From NCBI RefSeq assembly GCF_040784935.1, contig NZ_CP160680.1, forward strand, positions 2,409,501-2,473,500: a DNA stretch of 64,000 bases, read 5' to 3'. The stretch's first letter is position 1; the number at the start of each line of letters is the position of its first letter. This DNA comes from Lewinella sp. LCG006 (GTDB taxonomy: Bacteria; Bacteroidota; Bacteroidia; Chitinophagales; Saprospiraceae). A program made the translations under genes and the position numbers. This document shows, in pieces, positions 40,496 through 49,831 of the stretch. The notes under the pieces are model-generated. The model searched no databases, was not told where the DNA came from, and worked only from the letters and a program-made list of their open reading frames with translations.

Positions 40496-42958
40496 TTAAC
40501 GTCTTGTCAATGACGCGTAATCTAAAAAGTAGATCACTTTGATGGAGACGCTGTTGTCTTGTGGCGACTGGAAAAGGCCGTCCAGATTGCGAAAATAATC
40601 AGGAGCAATTTCCTGGCTTTCGCTAAAAAGGCTGTTTTTCCAAATTACGAAAATATCAGAACCAGGGGCAAAACGCCAGCGGTAGACCAAGTCGATATTG
40701 AAAGCATCAAAATCATTATTGTGCTCGCCCTGGTACTCCGTGTCGATCAGTTGTCCTTCATCATTGAGTTGATGAAAACGCAAATAGTCGACCGTCGACC
40801 AGTAATGGCGCATTCGCAAGCCAAGGGTCATGTTGGCACTAAAGGTGTAGTTGGCCCGAAAAGAAGTTTCAACCGTTTTACGATTGCGGCGTCCGAAGAA
40901 AATATCTTTCCGAAGGGTCGTTTGCCCGGAGCTAGGGTCGATAAGCGCTACCTCTTGTTCGTTGACGTAGCCAGCATCGTTTTTACTCAGATTTTGTTCT
41001 ACACCAAGATTGAAATTTAAGCGATCGCTTGCTCTGAAACGAAGATCCAGCGATCCTGATAAGTTGTTCCAATTGTTTTCTGTGGCTGCCCAGTAATCAC
41101 CATTAACGGAGACCCTCAATCGCTTGCGACGATCCGAGCCCATCCAGAAGCCAGCACTGCCCGAAGCGGGAAGATTCCAGACGCGGCCGTCTTCCCGAGC
41201 TTCGAAATAATCATATTCTCTGGAAGGAGATAAATTGAACCAAACGTTGTAATTCCAGAAGGATTTACTCTCGGCATAGGTCCAGATATTAAAACCCCAA
41301 CCCGTGTAGACACTTGGCTGGTAGAGTCGGTTGTAATTGGCAAAAAGCCCGATCCCGCCCCGGTTGAAGCGACCGAAGGCTTCAAACTGGTTGTATTCGA
41401 TGAAGCCGCTGAAATTGCGTTCATTGTTGTTGAAAAGAAAGCCCAGGTCGTTGGGATCGTAGGTGTCGCTTTCTTCGGAATAATTGAGTCCCGCCTGCAC
41501 CTTGCCACTCGTTTTGCGCAAACGCAAGGAGGTGGTATGCCCCAGGTCGGTTTGGCCAGGATAGTATTTTTGACTCACTGCGGCACGGCCACCAACGGAG
41601 TAAGTGTTGGCCTTGTTGCGCAATAAAAAATCCGTGCCGATAACATTGGCATCGTAAGCATCCCCTTCTCGTAAGACGGTGGTATTGATGAGGGTAGCAT
41701 AGGAATTGTGGGGAAGGTTTTGATCAAGCACAAGGACATTGTAATTGGTCAGCGGATCGGTAAGAACATTCATTTCTCCTAACTCGGTATCCCTCACCCT
41801 GGCGTAAGTACGCCCCGAGGTTGCATTGAAAAAACCGATACCCAAGCCTTTGGTGGTACGCCCCGATATTTTGGAGGCATTGTACAGTTGGGTTTGAGCG
41901 GGGTTGCTGATAATGTCTTCTTCGGCGTATTCATCCGTGATGGTGTAATAATTGATTGGCCTGCCACCAATGCGCCGGGAATAAAACAAACCGCCTTTGC
42001 TAAACAGCTCGGTGCCTTCCGTGAAAAAAGGGCGATTTTCATCAAAGCGCACCTCAAAAGGAGATAGGTTGAGGACTTGGTTGTCTGACTGTGCTTCGCC
42101 AAAATCGGGAATAAGGGTCATGTCAAGTGTGAAAGCATCGGATAGGCCCCATTTGATGTCCATACCGCCACTCAGGCTACGGCCGTAAGTGTTTACTGTT
42201 TCCGCAGAGGCGTCGTGGTGCTGTTGGCCATAAACGGCAATGAAAGGCGTAGCCTGCAAACGCACCGGAGAAGAAATGTTTTTCAACCCGGTAAGGTAGC
42301 CCGCCTGATTGAGAAAGCCATTGACCTGAGGGTTGACCTCACTCCAGAAGCTTTTTTCCTGCGTAAGGGCAACGGAACGTACCAGGTTCAAGTGCCATAT
42401 TTGTTCTTCTGTTTCAGGAAAGCGCAGGGCGGAATAAGGGATCATCATTTCCGCTACCCAGCCTTGATGATTGATGTTGACCTTGCTCTGCCAGACGGCA
42501 TCCCAGCCAGCATCTTCCCCAAAAGTGGAGTATTTTGTATCGAACTGTACATTGGAGGCAGAGACAATGAAGCCGAAACCATTGATACCATCTCGGTAAG
42601 CATCAATGATGACGCCAAACCAATCGGTATTGGCCAGGTTGTCTCTTTCTGATAATTCTTTTTGAATACGCGAGGGGTCATCATCATACATCATTGCGCC
42701 AATGTAGATGCCGGTATCATCGTAGAGGATACGCACTTCGGTTTTCGCATTGGCCGACTGGCCGGGGACGGGGCGGTTTTGGATAAAATCTCTAGCGGGG
42801 AGGGCGTTGAGCCAGGCTTCGTCGTCCAGTACACCGTCGATGACAGGGGCAAGGTTGACGGCAGTAGCCCGGATTTCTTTTTTGTTAGGGTCAATAACGT
42901 TGCTTGCTTGCCCCAGGAAAGGGAGCAATAAAAAAAGCAGCGAAAGGGGTGATTTCAT
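40496..42958 (-). CDS. DUF5916 outer-membrane protein with CBM9-like domain
   Basis: An 820-residue exported protein. After a signal peptide (to about residue 20) is a carbohydrate-binding family 9-like domain (about 25-230, VIDGVLDDEAWLNALPA, VRILYDDTGIYIGAMMYDDDP). The larger DUF5916 region follows, with many amphipathic strands (for example LRLRKTSGKVQAGLNYSEE), looking like an outer-membrane barrel. Length and order fit the family, which has no proven function; the CBM9-like part suggests sugar or glycan contact. It is the first gene of the minus-strand run and 44 bases from the sigma promoter region. Complete. Confidence 0.87.
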   Translation of the reverse strand: MKSPLSLLFLLLPFLGQASNVIDPNKKEIRATAVNLAPVIDGVLDDEAWLNALPARDFIQNRPVPGQSANAKTEVRILYDDTGIYIGAMMYDDDPSRIQKELSERDNLANTDWFGVIIDAYRDGINGFGFIVSASNVQFDTKYSTFGEDAGWDAVWQSKVNINHQGWVAEMMIPYSALRFPETEEQIWHLNLVRSVALTQEKSFWSEVNPQVNGFLNQAGYLTGLKNISSPVRLQATPFIAVYGQQHHDASAETVNTYGRSLSGGMDIKWGLSDAFTLDMTLIPDFGEAQSDNQVLNLSPFEVRFDENRPFFTEGTELFSKGGLFYSRRIGGRPINYYTITDEYAEEDIISNPAQTQLYNASKISGRTTKGLGIGFFNATSGRTYARVRDTELGEMNVLTDPLTNYNVLVLDQNLPHNSYATLINTTVLREGDAYDANVIGTDFLLRNKANTYSVGGRAAVSQKYYPGQTDLGHTTSLRLRKTSGKVQAGLNYSEESDTYDPNDLGFLFNNNERNFSGFIEYNQFEAFGRFNRGGIGLFANYNRLYQPSVYTGWGFNIWTYAESKSFWNYNVWFNLSPSREYDYFEAREDGRVWNLPASGSAGFWMGSDRRKRLRVSVNGDYWAATENNWNNLSGSLDLRFRASDRLNFNLGVEQNLSKNDAGYVNEQEVALIDPSSGQTTLRKDIFFGRRNRKTVETSFRANYTFSANMTLGLRMRHYWSTVDYLRFHQLNDEGQLIDTEYQGEHNNDFDAFNIDLVYRWRFAPGSDIFVIWKNSLFSESQEIAPDYFRNLDGLFQSPQDNSVSIKVIYFLDYASLTRR

Positions 42959-43454
42959 GAGAATCTTGGTTTTGGATCATACATGTAGTGGGTGATAATT
43001 AGACTTGTTCTGCTGGGATCATTTCGGGGGCAAATCGCGCCTTATCTTCCCACACTGTGCCTTTTTTAAGTCGCTTAGCTACGGCTAGGCTCCTAAAAAA
43101 AGGCTTCGCGTGGTCGATAATGCATCAATTTTCCCACCAACTCCGAGCCGAAGGCGATCACCGTAAGGTAAACTGACCCAGCAGAACAAGTCTATTCTTT
43201 CGGCTGGATAAGGCCATAACTGGACTTTCGTTGAAAGTCGTCCATATTGTTGCGAATTAAAAAAAATGTTGGCAAAGGTGCTGAGTATTCGATGATTAAA
43301 GATGCCAATGGCTGGTAGACTGGTGCAAAAACATGACTTTCTACAACGGGGAATACTTGGAGAACCATAAAATCAGTTTACTAAAGAGCCTGAGAAACAG
43401 GATTTCGCCAGTTGCTAAGCAGTGGCGATTTCCCAAAACTTTGTAATTTGCCCA
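42959..43454. other. Non-coding gap of about 500 bases with foldback element
   Basis: This region separates the divergent DUF5916 and cyclase genes. It is filled by the inverted-repeat element at 43000-43194. Outside the element I see no clear TAnnTTTG box; a near match TAATTTG lies at 43444-43450, just before the cyclase ATG. Confidence 0.5.
43000..43194. repeat. 195-bp element with 18-bp perfect terminal inverted repeats
   Basis: TAGACTTGTTCTGCTGGG (43000-43017) and its exact complement (43177-43194) bound a 159-base interior. The interior has a smaller hairpin with arms GCCTTTTTT and AAAAAAGGC. There is no open frame. It has the form of a MITE or foldback element; I see no clear target-site duplication. 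Confidence 0.7.
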
Positions 43455-46400
43455 ATGATTGCCCAAGGTGATCAAACACAGTCGAGACGAAGAGATACCT
43501 TAATAGCTACGGTGAAGCATCTTATTCCATACTTTATTCAAGAACGCCTGCTGGCGAACGAGCAACAAGGTAGCTTGCGTGCGTTTACGCTATTTATTGA
43601 TCTAAAAGGTTTTACCCCACTCACCGAGGGGCTGATGAGAGAGGGCAACGCTGGAGCGGAACGACTCTCTATTGTTCTTAATGAAATCTTTGACCCGCTC
43701 ATACGCATGGTCTATGCGCGGGGAGGGTTTATTCCTTACTTCGCCGGCGATGCTTTCACCGCTATCTTTCCCGCAGACGACGAACGGCAAAGTGCCGAAG
43801 CACTGGTACAAACGGCTGCAATGGCCCGCGCTTTATTTGAGCGCCGCAAAAACCGATTCGGAAATTTCACTATTGGTCTTAAGTTTGGACTTAGTTTTGG
43901 GGATGTAGAATGGGGAATTGTCGGCTCTCACCCCAAGAGTTTTTACTTTCGGGGGCATCCTATTGATAGTTGTGCCTACTGCCAGACACTAGCGGAGAAC
44001 CAAGATATTGTGATCGATGGATCACTGCTCCACCGCTTGCCCGATCATGCGCTTGAGTTGGAGCCCGTAGGAGAGGATGCCTATCGAGTAACGAGTACCA
44101 TCAGTATTACGGGCTTTCCTCCCCCGCTGGAGTGCGATGAGCTGGATCGTGAGACGGCCCTGGTGTTTTTGCCTGAGGCGGTGGTAGATTATAAACAGGA
44201 GGGAGAGTTTCGGCCAGTCGTCTCGATTTTTCTGTCTTTTGACGGGGTTAGTGGTCACCAGGAGCTCAATGAGTTTTCAGAAATCATCTTACGGCAAACA
44301 GCAACGTTTTCGGGCTACTTCAAGGAAATAGATTTCGGCGATAAAGGAGGGGTCATTACGATCTTTTTTGGTGCGCCCGTAGCTTTTGAAAACAATGTAG
44401 ACCGGGCCTTGGAGTTTTTACTCAGCTTGAGGGAAATGCTCCGTCCTGTACAGGATAAATACAGCTGGACGATTCGGGCAGGCATGACGGTAGGAAATGC
44501 TTACACTGGTATTGTAGGAGGTTACGAGCGTTGCCAATATGCCTGTGTTGGCAACCGCGTCAATCTGGCCGCCCGCCTGATGACCAATGCGGAATGGGGC
44601 GAGTTTTTTGTTGATGAAGAAATTCAAAAAGCCAGTAATTTCCGCTTTCTGCATACGGGCAACATCAAGTACAAGGGCATCAAAGGCAATGTGCCTACCT
44701 ATAAATTGCTAGGGCGGAATTTCAATGCAAAACCCACCTACACGGGGATGCTGATCGCTCGGGAAACCGAACTCAAAGAGGTGATCAGTTTTGCGGAACC
44801 GCTATTTGCACACAAAAACGCCGGAGTAGCATACATTTTTGGGGAAGCAGGGATAGGTAAAAGCAGGTTTACCTTTGAGCTACGCAACCTCCTCTTAGAA
44901 GACAATCGCATCCAGTGGTTCGTCTGTCAGGCAGATCAAATTCTGCATAAGCCCTTCAACCCGTTTTTGTATTTTTTGCAAAATTATTTTGAGCAGTCTC
45001 CCGAGGAAAACGACTTTACCAACCGGCTCAATTTTAACAACCGGTTCCGCTTGCTGCGAGAGCAGTTGATGGAGCTGAATACAGAGGCGGTAGAGATGAC
45101 GCTCCGGGAGTTGGAACGTACGCGGCCCATCCTGATAGCCTTGCTAGGTCTTTCTTCCGAAAATTCTCTATGGGAGCAGTTGGATGCGAAGGGAAGGTAT
45201 CAAAACACCATCTGGTCGATCATCAACTTGTTGATTGCCGAAAGTCAGTTGAAGCCCCTGGTCGTAGAATTGGAAGACAGTCATTGGTTGGATGATAGCA
45301 CTGCTGAGTTGCTCCAGGAGCTTACCCGGCAAATGCCTCACTATCCTTTGCTGTTGTTGATTACCTCCCGTTATAATGATGAAGGTTCTAAGCCCTATCC
45401 CCTGACGCCAGCGACAGTTACACGTTTGGATTTACCCTACCTGGAAGTAGAACTAAAAAACCTTTCGGAAGAAAGTGTGCGAAAATTTGCCGAAGCCGTA
45501 TTGGACGGGCCAATCTCCGAGGCTTTTCATGCCATGCTTATTCGTACAACTAACAACAACCCCTTTTATCTGGAGCAAATTCTGGAGTATTTTACGGAAA
45601 GCGGTTTGTTGACGCAGGAAAAGAAAAAGTGGACCATCAAAGACGAAAATGTTAAGCTGTCGAATTCCATCAATGCTATCCTGACCGCCCGTATCGATCG
45701 CTTATCGGAGCAGGTGAGGGAAACAGTGAAGGCTGCGGCAGTAATCGGACGAGAGTTTGATATCCCCGTCTTGTCGGAAGTGATGCGTGCCCAGGGTTTG
45801 TTTGCCGATCGGTATTTAGACAGTGCAGCCTTGCTTAGAGAAGAGATAAAATCAGCAGAACAAGTTCAGGTCTGGATGGCCATGAATGAGTTGAGGTATA
45901 TTTTTCGACATAGCCTATTGCGCGAAGCGGTTTATAGCATGCAATTGCGTACCCGCCTCAAGCAGTTGCACCGGCTGATTGCGGAAGCGATAGAAAGAAT
46001 TTATCCCTGGCAGTTGGAGAGTCGTTATGTAGATCTGGCCTTTCATTACGAGCAGGCGGGCGTATTCAACAAAACCTGTGAGTACCTACGCAAAGCAGCA
46101 GATCATGCTCGCAATAACTACCAGAACCAGCTGGCCCTGGAATATTACGAGAAACTGCTGAGCTATTTAGGCGCGAAAGCGGATAGTGCCGATGAAATAC
46201 AAACCCACCTCAAGCGTGGGAAATTACTGCAACTCATCGGGAATTGGCAGGAGAGTGAAGAAGCTTTCCGGCGCTCGCTGGAGTTGGCTAAAAGTTCCCG
46301 CGATGTGGTCATGATTGGCGAAGCCAATAACCACCTGGGGCATCTTCTCTTATTGAGGGGCGAATACGATAAAGCGGCCTCTTTCCTCCACATGGCGGCG

Positions 46401-47546
46401 GGGATGTTTGAGTCGATTGATGATAAAATTGGTTTTGCTAAAGTCAATGGTCATCTAGGGAACCTTCACCTGCGTTTAGGCGAATACCCCGAAGCACAAG
46501 AATGTTTTGAACGCAGCTTGGCATCGGGCTACGCTTCAGGGGCCTCCACGGGCAGTGCACAAGTGGTCGCCAACCTGGCCCTGACACACATGAACCAGGG
46601 GCAACTTGAAGAAGGCATCGCGGTGGTAAAAAAGCAACTCCCCCTCCATCGTGATCGCAACGACAAACAGGGCTTGGCGGTCTTACTCGTCAATCTGGGC
46701 ATCGTTCAATACGAAAAAGCCGATTACACAGAAGCAGGAAAAAGCTACGAAGAAGGACTGAAACTGGCTGAAGAACTTGGGAATAAACAGCTGGTTTCCA
46801 TTGCGATGGGGTCTTTGGGCTTGGTGATTCAACAGCAAGGAGATTACGAACGAGCGATGACCCTCTTTCGGCGTGACCTCGAACTGACGGAAGAACTTGG
46901 TGACAAACAAGGCATTGCCATTGCGCTCGGGCTGATTGGTGATTTACTCAAGCTGATCGGTGATTTTTACCCCGCAGTGGAGTACATGCAGAAAAACCTG
47001 ATGCTTTGTGAAGAACTTGGGTACCAAAAAGGCATCGCTAAGGCCGTGAACACCCTGGGAGATATCTTCTTCTTTACGGGAGAATACGAGCGTAGTCTGC
47101 ACTTTTATGATCGAGCGATAGAGGTAACCAGAAAGATCAATCACAAAATCGTGCTCTGTTCCAGCCTCATTGAGAAAGGACTCGTTTTGATCAAGATGAA
47201 AAAAGTGGTGGAGTTATTGAAGGTAGAAGAAGAAGCGCTGGCTTTGGCCCAAGAGTTAGGTAATCCAGACTTGCTTTTTGCTGCTCGTGCCCTGGAAATT
47301 CGCGCATTGCACCTAAATGGTCGCACCAACGAAGCTTTGGTTTTACTCAATCAATTACAGGAGCATCCACTAAGTATCGAGCAGCAGGCCGAGGCTGCTT
47401 ACATTCGTTTCCGACTCCTACCTGTTGATACAGCAGCTTGTGATTTAGCAACCCGTTTGTTCAAAAAACTTTACGCAGAAACGCCTCAGTACCTCTACAA
47501 AATAAGGCTGGATAAACTCAAAAAGGAACGTGATGCCAAAGGGTAG
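43455..47546 (+). CDS. Class III nucleotidyl cyclase with tandem cyclase domains, NTPase and TPR repeats
   Basis: A 1363-residue cytosolic protein. Cyclase domain 1 (about 40-200) has the two metal Asp, D49 in FIDLKGFT and D99 in YFAGDAF, but lacks the Asn-x3-Arg pair. Cyclase domain 2 (about 255-410) has a degenerate first Asp (IFLSFDG) but keeps Asn370 and Arg374 in NRVNLAARL. Together they could form one active site. A P-loop NTPase follows (Walker A GEAGIGKSRF, about 462-471; Walker B-like VVELEDSHWLDD). The C-terminal about 500 residues are TPR repeats with motifs such as EELGDKQGIAIALGLIG. The domain order matches soluble adenylyl cyclase. The ATG at 43455 is chosen over a GTG at 43422. 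Likely makes cAMP in response to a bound signal. Confidence 0.88.
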   Translation: MIAQGDQTQSRRRDTLIATVKHLIPYFIQERLLANEQQGSLRAFTLFIDLKGFTPLTEGLMREGNAGAERLSIVLNEIFDPLIRMVYARGGFIPYFAGDAFTAIFPADDERQSAEALVQTAAMARALFERRKNRFGNFTIGLKFGLSFGDVEWGIVGSHPKSFYFRGHPIDSCAYCQTLAENQDIVIDGSLLHRLPDHALELEPVGEDAYRVTSTISITGFPPPLECDELDRETALVFLPEAVVDYKQEGEFRPVVSIFLSFDGVSGHQELNEFSEIILRQTATFSGYFKEIDFGDKGGVITIFFGAPVAFENNVDRALEFLLSLREMLRPVQDKYSWTIRAGMTVGNAYTGIVGGYERCQYACVGNRVNLAARLMTNAEWGEFFVDEEIQKASNFRFLHTGNIKYKGIKGNVPTYKLLGRNFNAKPTYTGMLIARETELKEVISFAEPLFAHKNAGVAYIFGEAGIGKSRFTFELRNLLLEDNRIQWFVCQADQILHKPFNPFLYFLQNYFEQSPEENDFTNRLNFNNRFRLLREQLMELNTEAVEMTLRELERTRPILIALLGLSSENSLWEQLDAKGRYQNTIWSIINLLIAESQLKPLVVELEDSHWLDDSTAELLQELTRQMPHYPLLLLITSRYNDEGSKPYPLTPATVTRLDLPYLEVELKNLSEESVRKFAEAVLDGPISEAFHAMLIRTTNNNPFYLEQILEYFTESGLLTQEKKKWTIKDENVKLSNSINAILTARIDRLSEQVRETVKAAAVIGREFDIPVLSEVMRAQGLFADRYLDSAALLREEIKSAEQVQVWMAMNELRYIFRHSLLREAVYSMQLRTRLKQLHRLIAEAIERIYPWQLESRYVDLAFHYEQAGVFNKTCEYLRKAADHARNNYQNQLALEYYEKLLSYLGAKADSADEIQTHLKRGKLLQLIGNWQESEEAFRRSLELAKSSRDVVMIGEANNHLGHLLLLRGEYDKAASFLHMAAGMFESIDDKIGFAKVNGHLGNLHLRLGEYPEAQECFERSLASGYASGASTGSAQVVANLALTHMNQGQLEEGIAVVKKQLPLHRDRNDKQGLAVLLVNLGIVQYEKADYTEAGKSYEEGLKLAEELGNKQLVSIAMGSLGLVIQQQGDYERAMTLFRRDLELTEELGDKQGIAIALGLIGDLLKLIGDFYPAVEYMQKNLMLCEELGYQKGIAKAVNTLGDIFFFTGEYERSLHFYDRAIEVTRKINHKIVLCSSLIEKGLVLIKMKKVVELLKVEEEALALAQELGNPDLLFAARALEIRALHLNGRTNEALVLLNQLQEHPLSIEQQAEAAYIRFRLLPVDTAACDLATRLFKKLYAETPQYLYKIRLDKLKKERDAKG

Positions 47547-47606
47547 CCTCCAATAGGCTTTTAAAAGCAGAAAAATGCAGACCTTTGTATTTCATATATC
47601 TGCCTT

Positions 47607-48542
47607 ATGTCAATAAAGTTATCGGTAATAGTTACGGTCTTCAACGAAGAAGAAAATGTAGTGCCTTTGATCCAGAAAATCAAGACGGCACTAAAAGACA
47701 TTGAGTATGAATTGATCTACGTTGATGATGGATCAACGGATCGTACGTTGAAGACTTTGCGCCAGGAATTGTACAAACGCCTGGTGATCGTTGAATTTCG
47801 GCGCAACTATGGCCAAAGTGCAGCCCTGATGGCAGGTATTGATGTCGCACAAGGAGAATTTATTGCCACCATGGATGGTGATCTGCAAAACGATCCCGAT
47901 GACTTGCCCAAAATGTTGGCTTTGGCAGAGGCAGACGAATTGGATATGGTAGCTGGCGAACGAGCTAATCGTCAAGATGGGATGTTTCTACGGAAAATTC
48001 CCAGCTGGATTGCTAATTACATTATCCGTACTTCTTCGGGCGTCCATTTACGTGATTATGGTTGTGCGATTAGGGTTATGCGCGGAGAAGTGGCCAAGGA
48101 TTTGGGTTTATACGGAGAGTTGCACCGCTTTATTCCCGTGCTGGTCAGTCTGGAAACATCGCGCATTCAGCAAATTCCCGTCAAGCATCACGCACGTCAG
48201 TTTGGGCAGAGTAAATATGGTTTAGGGCGTACCTTCAAGGTCGTCAGCGACCTCCTGTTGATGCTTTTCTTTAAGCGCTACCTGGCCCGCCCCATGCACC
48301 TGTTTGGCAACTCCGGAATCATCATGTTCCTGGTCGGTGTTTTGATCAACCTCTACCTCTTGGGGCTCAAAGTTATGGGCCAGGATATTTGGGGGAAACC
48401 CCTGATGATCCTCGGAATGCTGCTTATTCTGGGAGGCATTCAATTCATCACCATCGGTATTGTGGTAGAAATTCAGGTACGAACGTATTACGAGTCGCAG
48501 GGGAAACGGCCGTACAGTATTAGGCATATTTTTCGGGCTTGA
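47607..48542 (+). CDS. GT2 family glycosyltransferase (DPM1/GtrB-like)
   Basis: A 311-residue family 2 glycosyltransferase. The GT-A domain has VDDGSTDRT (nucleotide-sugar site) and MDGDLQNDPDDLP (DxD-like metal motif). Two C-terminal transmembrane helices follow (about 230-255 and 265-290), as in GtrB and the bacterial polyprenyl-phosphate sugar synthases. It probably transfers glucose or mannose from a nucleotide sugar to undecaprenyl phosphate at the inner membrane. It lies 60 bases after the cyclase gene on the same strand, and could share its transcript. A hairpin terminator follows. Confidence 0.92.
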   Translation: MSIKLSVIVTVFNEEENVVPLIQKIKTALKDIEYELIYVDDGSTDRTLKTLRQELYKRLVIVEFRRNYGQSAALMAGIDVAQGEFIATMDGDLQNDPDDLPKMLALAEADELDMVAGERANRQDGMFLRKIPSWIANYIIRTSSGVHLRDYGCAIRVMRGEVAKDLGLYGELHRFIPVLVSLETSRIQQIPVKHHARQFGQSKYGLGRTFKVVSDLLLMLFFKRYLARPMHLFGNSGIIMFLVGVLINLYLLGLKVMGQDIWGKPLMILGMLLILGGIQFITIGIVVEIQVRTYYESQGKRPYSIRHIFRA

Positions 48543-48546
48543 TAAA

Positions 48547-48583
48547 ACAGCGTGGTTGCACACTTTATGCAACCACACTGTCT
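48547..48583. terminator. Bidirectional hairpin between convergent genes
   Basis: ACAG-GTGGTTGCA (48547-48560) pairs with TGCAACCAC-CTGT (48568-48581) with one mismatch, a 13-bp stem and a 7-base loop. It lies between the GT2 and T9SS cargo stop codons. The T tract is weak on both sides. Confidence 0.65.
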
Positions 48584-48596
48584 TTGATATTTAAGC

Positions 48597-49655
48597 TTAG
48601 TGCTTGATAAACGATTTGGTGAAACGTTCACCCTGCTCGGAAGTTAAGAGCAGATGATACATACCTGCAGGCAGATCAGCCATACTAAATTGCAAAGTAG
48701 GATTGGCTACACTTTGGTTGTACTCCTTAAGTAACTGCCCTGCTGAATTAGTAATCTTAATATTAGCTTGCTGGTCTGGGGCTAAATTGTGAGTAATAAG
48801 CAGTACTTCGGTCACCGGATTGGGAGAAAGGCCAATAGATTGCCCGAAAAGACCCTGGTCAATTTGATCAGAGGAAGGAACACTACCTTGCAAGCATTCT
48901 TTACAACCTGTTATTGATACCCATTCTGTGTCGGAACTTTCACAAATTTCGCCAGCATCGTTGGTGTAAATTCCAGTGATAGTCACCTGGTACAAGCCAT
49001 TACAATCGTAAGTATGGCGAGCAGATACCCATGTATCAACTCCCGTAGATACCTGAGAATCTCCCCAGTTGTATTCAATCTCCTGGAGTGTCCAGCAGCC
49101 ATCTTGGGGTTCACTGGAGCCACTAACGTATACACTACAGCCGTTGACGTTAATGTTGCCGATGTTGATACCTAGATCTTCGGGGATACATACACACTCT
49201 TCCTCGCCACAATCAGTGATGGTCAGGGTGGTGCAGTCAGAAATTTCACAGGCTTCAGGTAGCCCTGTAGCCGGGTTGGTAACGACGACTTGCCTACGGG
49301 CACAGATGGTATAGACGCCGTCTGTAAAACATTGTCTCAGTGCTTCGTTAGGGCCTGTTGAGGTACCCATATTTATGCCAGGCCCGGAGATATTCCAATT
49401 TACAATATCGGATTGGGAAACAAGGCATTCGTTAAGTCCTGGAAACTGTCCATCGGGAGGTACAACAGTAACGGTATTGAATACAAAAGCATAGCAGCAT
49501 TGGTCAAAAGGACTTTGAAAGGTGACGATAGGGTTGTAGACCAATTCACAGGAACAAGTTTGGCTCATTTGAGCATTCGCATTCCAGCTGGTGAGGATGA
49601 ATAGGAAAATGGCCAGCATACGAGGAGCACTCGTTTTGATAAAAGAATTTTTCAT
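48597..49655 (-). CDS. Secreted protein with T9SS C-terminal sorting domain
   Basis: A 352-residue cell-surface or secreted protein. A signal peptide ends near NANAQ (about residue 28). The middle is Cys-rich with a PKD-like repeat (YNWGDSQVSTGVDTWVSARHTY). The last about 80 residues are a type A sorting domain (GLSPNPVTEVLLITHN, then LQFSMADLPAGMYHLLLTSEQGERFTKSF), recognised by type IX secretion. The ATG at 49655 is chosen because it starts directly before the signal peptide; an earlier in-frame codon at 49796 adds 47 residues with no signal. The binding target is unknown. A second T9SS cargo gene is next on the same strand. Confidence 0.88.
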   Translation of the reverse strand: MKNSFIKTSAPRMLAIFLFILTSWNANAQMSQTCSCELVYNPIVTFQSPFDQCCYAFVFNTVTVVPPDGQFPGLNECLVSQSDIVNWNISGPGINMGTSTGPNEALRQCFTDGVYTICARRQVVVTNPATGLPEACEISDCTTLTITDCGEEECVCIPEDLGINIGNINVNGCSVYVSGSSEPQDGCWTLQEIEYNWGDSQVSTGVDTWVSARHTYDCNGLYQVTITGIYTNDAGEICESSDTEWVSITGCKECLQGSVPSSDQIDQGLFGQSIGLSPNPVTEVLLITHNLAPDQQANIKITNSAGQLLKEYNQSVANPTLQFSMADLPAGMYHLLLTSEQGERFTKSFIKH

Positions 49656-49784
49656 AATGTAATCGGTTTTGGTAATTTTCAAGTTCAGATCATACTGATC
49701 GTGACTTTGAAAAAGCATGAAAAGATGCTTAAATCTCCGGGCTTTTATGGAGAACCAAAACTTCATAACAATCGTGTTTTCCGT

Positions 49785-49814
49785 AAAAAAACGCACTGAA
49801 AAATTCAGTGCGTT
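49785..49814 (-). terminator. Terminator of the fibronectin-like T9SS protein gene
   Basis: ACGCACTGAA (49791-49800) and TTCAGTGCGT (49804-49813) form a perfect 10-bp stem with a short loop. On the minus strand it is followed by a T6 run. It lies 18 bases after the stop at 49832. Confidence 0.85.
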
Positions 49815-49831
49815 CTGTAATAGCGCGTCCT

